From Pseudonocardia terrae (GTDB lineage Bacteria > Actinomycetota > Actinomycetes > Mycobacteriales > Pseudonocardiaceae), in contig NZ_JAJTTE010000004.1 in NCBI RefSeq assembly GCF_021343995.1, positions 124,001 through 188,000 on the forward strand: a stretch of DNA of 64,000 nt, written 5' to 3'. Shown here one piece after another: positions 62,932 through 64,000 of the stretch. The translations under genes were made by a program, and so were the position numbers. The notes below the pieces were generated by a model, which saw nothing but the letters and a program-made list of their open reading frames with translations, did not search any database and had not been told where the DNA came from. The first letter of the stretch is position 1. Every line of letters starts with the position of its first letter.

Positions 62932-64000
62932 CCATCACCCCCACCCCGGAATCGGCGCCCATCCGCTCGACCCGGCTCGGCGAGGCCCCTCCGGCGGACC
63001 TGCTCGACGCCGGCGAGAAGTTGTCGACCGACGAGCTGCGCGCCACCCAGCTGGAGCGGCTGCAGTGGACGCTGCACCACGCCTACGAGAACGTGCCGCA
63101 CTACCGGCGCGCCTTCGACGCCGCGGGCGTGCACCCCGACGACTGCCGCGAGCTGTCCGACCTCGCGAAGTTCCCCACCACCAGCAAGGCCGACCTGCGG
63201 GAGAACTACCCGTTCGGGATGTTCGCGGTGCCGCAGGCCGAGGTCCGCCGCATCCACGCCTCCTCGGGCACCACGGGGCGGCCCACGGTCGTCGGGTACA
63301 CCGAACGCGACATCGACACCTGGGCCGGGCTGATCGCCCGCTCCATCCGCGCCGCCGGCGGGCGCCCCGGGCACAAGGTGCACAACGCCTACGGCTACGG
63401 CCTGTTCACCGGCGGGCTCGGCGCGCACTACGGCATCGAGAAGCTCGGCGCCACCGCGATCCCGGTCTCCGGCGGGATGACCCCCCGCCAGATCCAGCTC
63501 ATCGGCGACTTCCAGCCCGATGTGATCATGGTGACCCCGTCCTACATGCTCACCCTGCTCGACGAGTTCGAACGCCAGGGCATCGACCCCCGGACCAGCT
63601 CGCTGCGGGTCGGGATCTTCGGCGCCGAGCCCTGGACCGAGCAGATGCGCGCCGAGATCGAAGAGCGCATGGACATGCACGCCGTGGACATCTACGGCCT
63701 CTCCGAGGTCATGGGCCCGGGCGTCGCCCAGGAGTGCGTGGAGACCAAGGACGGGCTGCACATCTGGGAGGACCACTTCCTGCCCGAGGTCCTCGACCCC
63801 CTCGACGGCACCGTCCTGGCCGACGGCGAGGAAGGCGAACTCGTCTTCACCTCGCTGACCAAGCAGGCCCTGCCGATCATCCGCTACCGCACCCGCGACC
63901 TGACCCGGCTGCTGCCCGGCACCGCACGGCCGTCGATGCGGCGCATGCAGAAGATCACCGGCCGCTCCGACGACATGATCATCCTGCGGGGGGTGAACCT
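62928..64000 (+). CDS. paaK: phenylacetate-CoA ligase, 3' partial at window end
   Basis: 357 codons are visible before the window ends. Family motifs: LQWTLHHAYENVPHYRRAFD, the phosphate loop RIHASSGTTGRPTVVGYTER, VTPSYMLTLLDEFERQGIDP, FGAEPWTEQMRAEIEERMDM and YGLSEVMGPGVAQEC, with the hinge ITGRSDDMIILRGVN at the edge. It activates phenylacetate to phenylacetyl-CoA with ATP, the first step of the pathway. Coupled to paaZ by an ATGA overlap. About 80 residues should remain beyond the window. Confidence 0.95.
   Translation, partial: MTITPTPESAPIRSTRLGEAPPADLLDAGEKLSTDELRATQLERLQWTLHHAYENVPHYRRAFDAAGVHPDDCRELSDLAKFPTTSKADLRENYPFGMFAVPQAEVRRIHASSGTTGRPTVVGYTERDIDTWAGLIARSIRAAGGRPGHKVHNAYGYGLFTGGLGAHYGIEKLGATAIPVSGGMTPRQIQLIGDFQPDVIMVTPSYMLTLLDEFERQGIDPRTSSLRVGIFGAEPWTEQMRAEIEERMDMHAVDIYGLSEVMGPGVAQECVETKDGLHIWEDHFLPEVLDPLDGTVLADGEEGELVFTSLTKQALPIIRYRTRDLTRLLPGTARPSMRRMQKITGRSDDMIILRGVN

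Overview
The window is very GC-rich (about 74% by eye), with many GTG starts, densely packed genes and numerous 4-base ATGA/GTGA stop-start overlaps. With a Pls/PosA-type synthetase, TetR-controlled acyl-CoA catabolism and an actinobacterial paa operon, this points to a high-GC actinomycete. My best guess is a Pseudonocardia-like member of the Pseudonocardiaceae, inferred from gene style and not verified. No tRNA, rRNA, CRISPR array or intact insertion sequence was recognised.

Layout. 0-3.9 kb: end of a FAD synthetase-like gene, a two-gene permease unit (UPF0718 plus TIGR03943-type partner), a DUF1707 membrane protein and two small acidic proteins. 3.9-11.3 kb (minus): four fully overlapping genes comprising a Pls/PosA-family single-module nonribosomal peptide synthetase, a BPL_N/GATase-like protein, a DUF1624-type membrane protein and an M1 metallopeptidase lipoprotein; this looks like a system for making, exporting or trimming a homopoly(amino acid). 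11.5-13.8 kb: an ArsR regulator with a damaged SRPBCC tail, small genes and a methyltransferase. 13.9-21.3 kb: a single-chain biotin-dependent acyl-CoA carboxylase and TetR divergent from acyl-CoA ligase, MaoC, SCP2-type thiolase and DUF35 genes, with a 26-bp palindrome between them. 21.3-28.1 kb: MpaB-like oxygenase, DUF6191-like protein, a LacI stump, a sugar isomerase, gene remnants, YciI protein, 4-hydroxyphenylpyruvate dioxygenase and a divergent Lrp regulator.

28.16-28.9 kb is a non-coding array of eight tandem units of about 92 bp, each able to fold into a hairpin; a degenerate relative lies at 42.2-42.6 kb. 29-36 kb (minus) carries an aromatic-acid catabolic region: aryl-CoA-type FAD monooxygenase, EntE-like ligase, maleate isomerase-like enzyme and TetR; then, after a terminator, a VOC protein, a small unknown protein and a hydrolase. 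Divergent from it at 36-40.5 kb is a HyuA/HyuB pair whose HyuB carries an acetone-carboxylase-gamma-like zinc ribbon. The shared control region has overlapping -35 boxes and paired operator-like palindromes.

40.7-50.6 kb: a secreted SH3-like protein, a left-handed beta-helix protein, a linalool dehydratase/isomerase homologue translationally coupled to a SCO protein behind twin palindromes, an AraC regulator, a guanidine-III riboswitch in front of a Gdx-type guanidinium exporter, a carboxymuconolactone-decarboxylase-like protein behind a 9-residue leader ORF, a Cds1-like PLP enzyme with an exact 33-bp internal duplication, and a hydrolase. 50.6-53.6 kb: pntA-pntB transhydrogenase. 54.1-64 kb: the phenylacetate pathway (paaABCDE and an enoyl-CoA hydratase, TetR/PaaR-like regulator, thiolase, paaZ, and paaK running off the window), with two matching operator palindromes. 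Together the region is devoted to catabolism of aromatic and acyl-CoA substrates, with a poly(amino acid) cluster and a terpene-alcohol-type dehydratase as the least ordinary parts.
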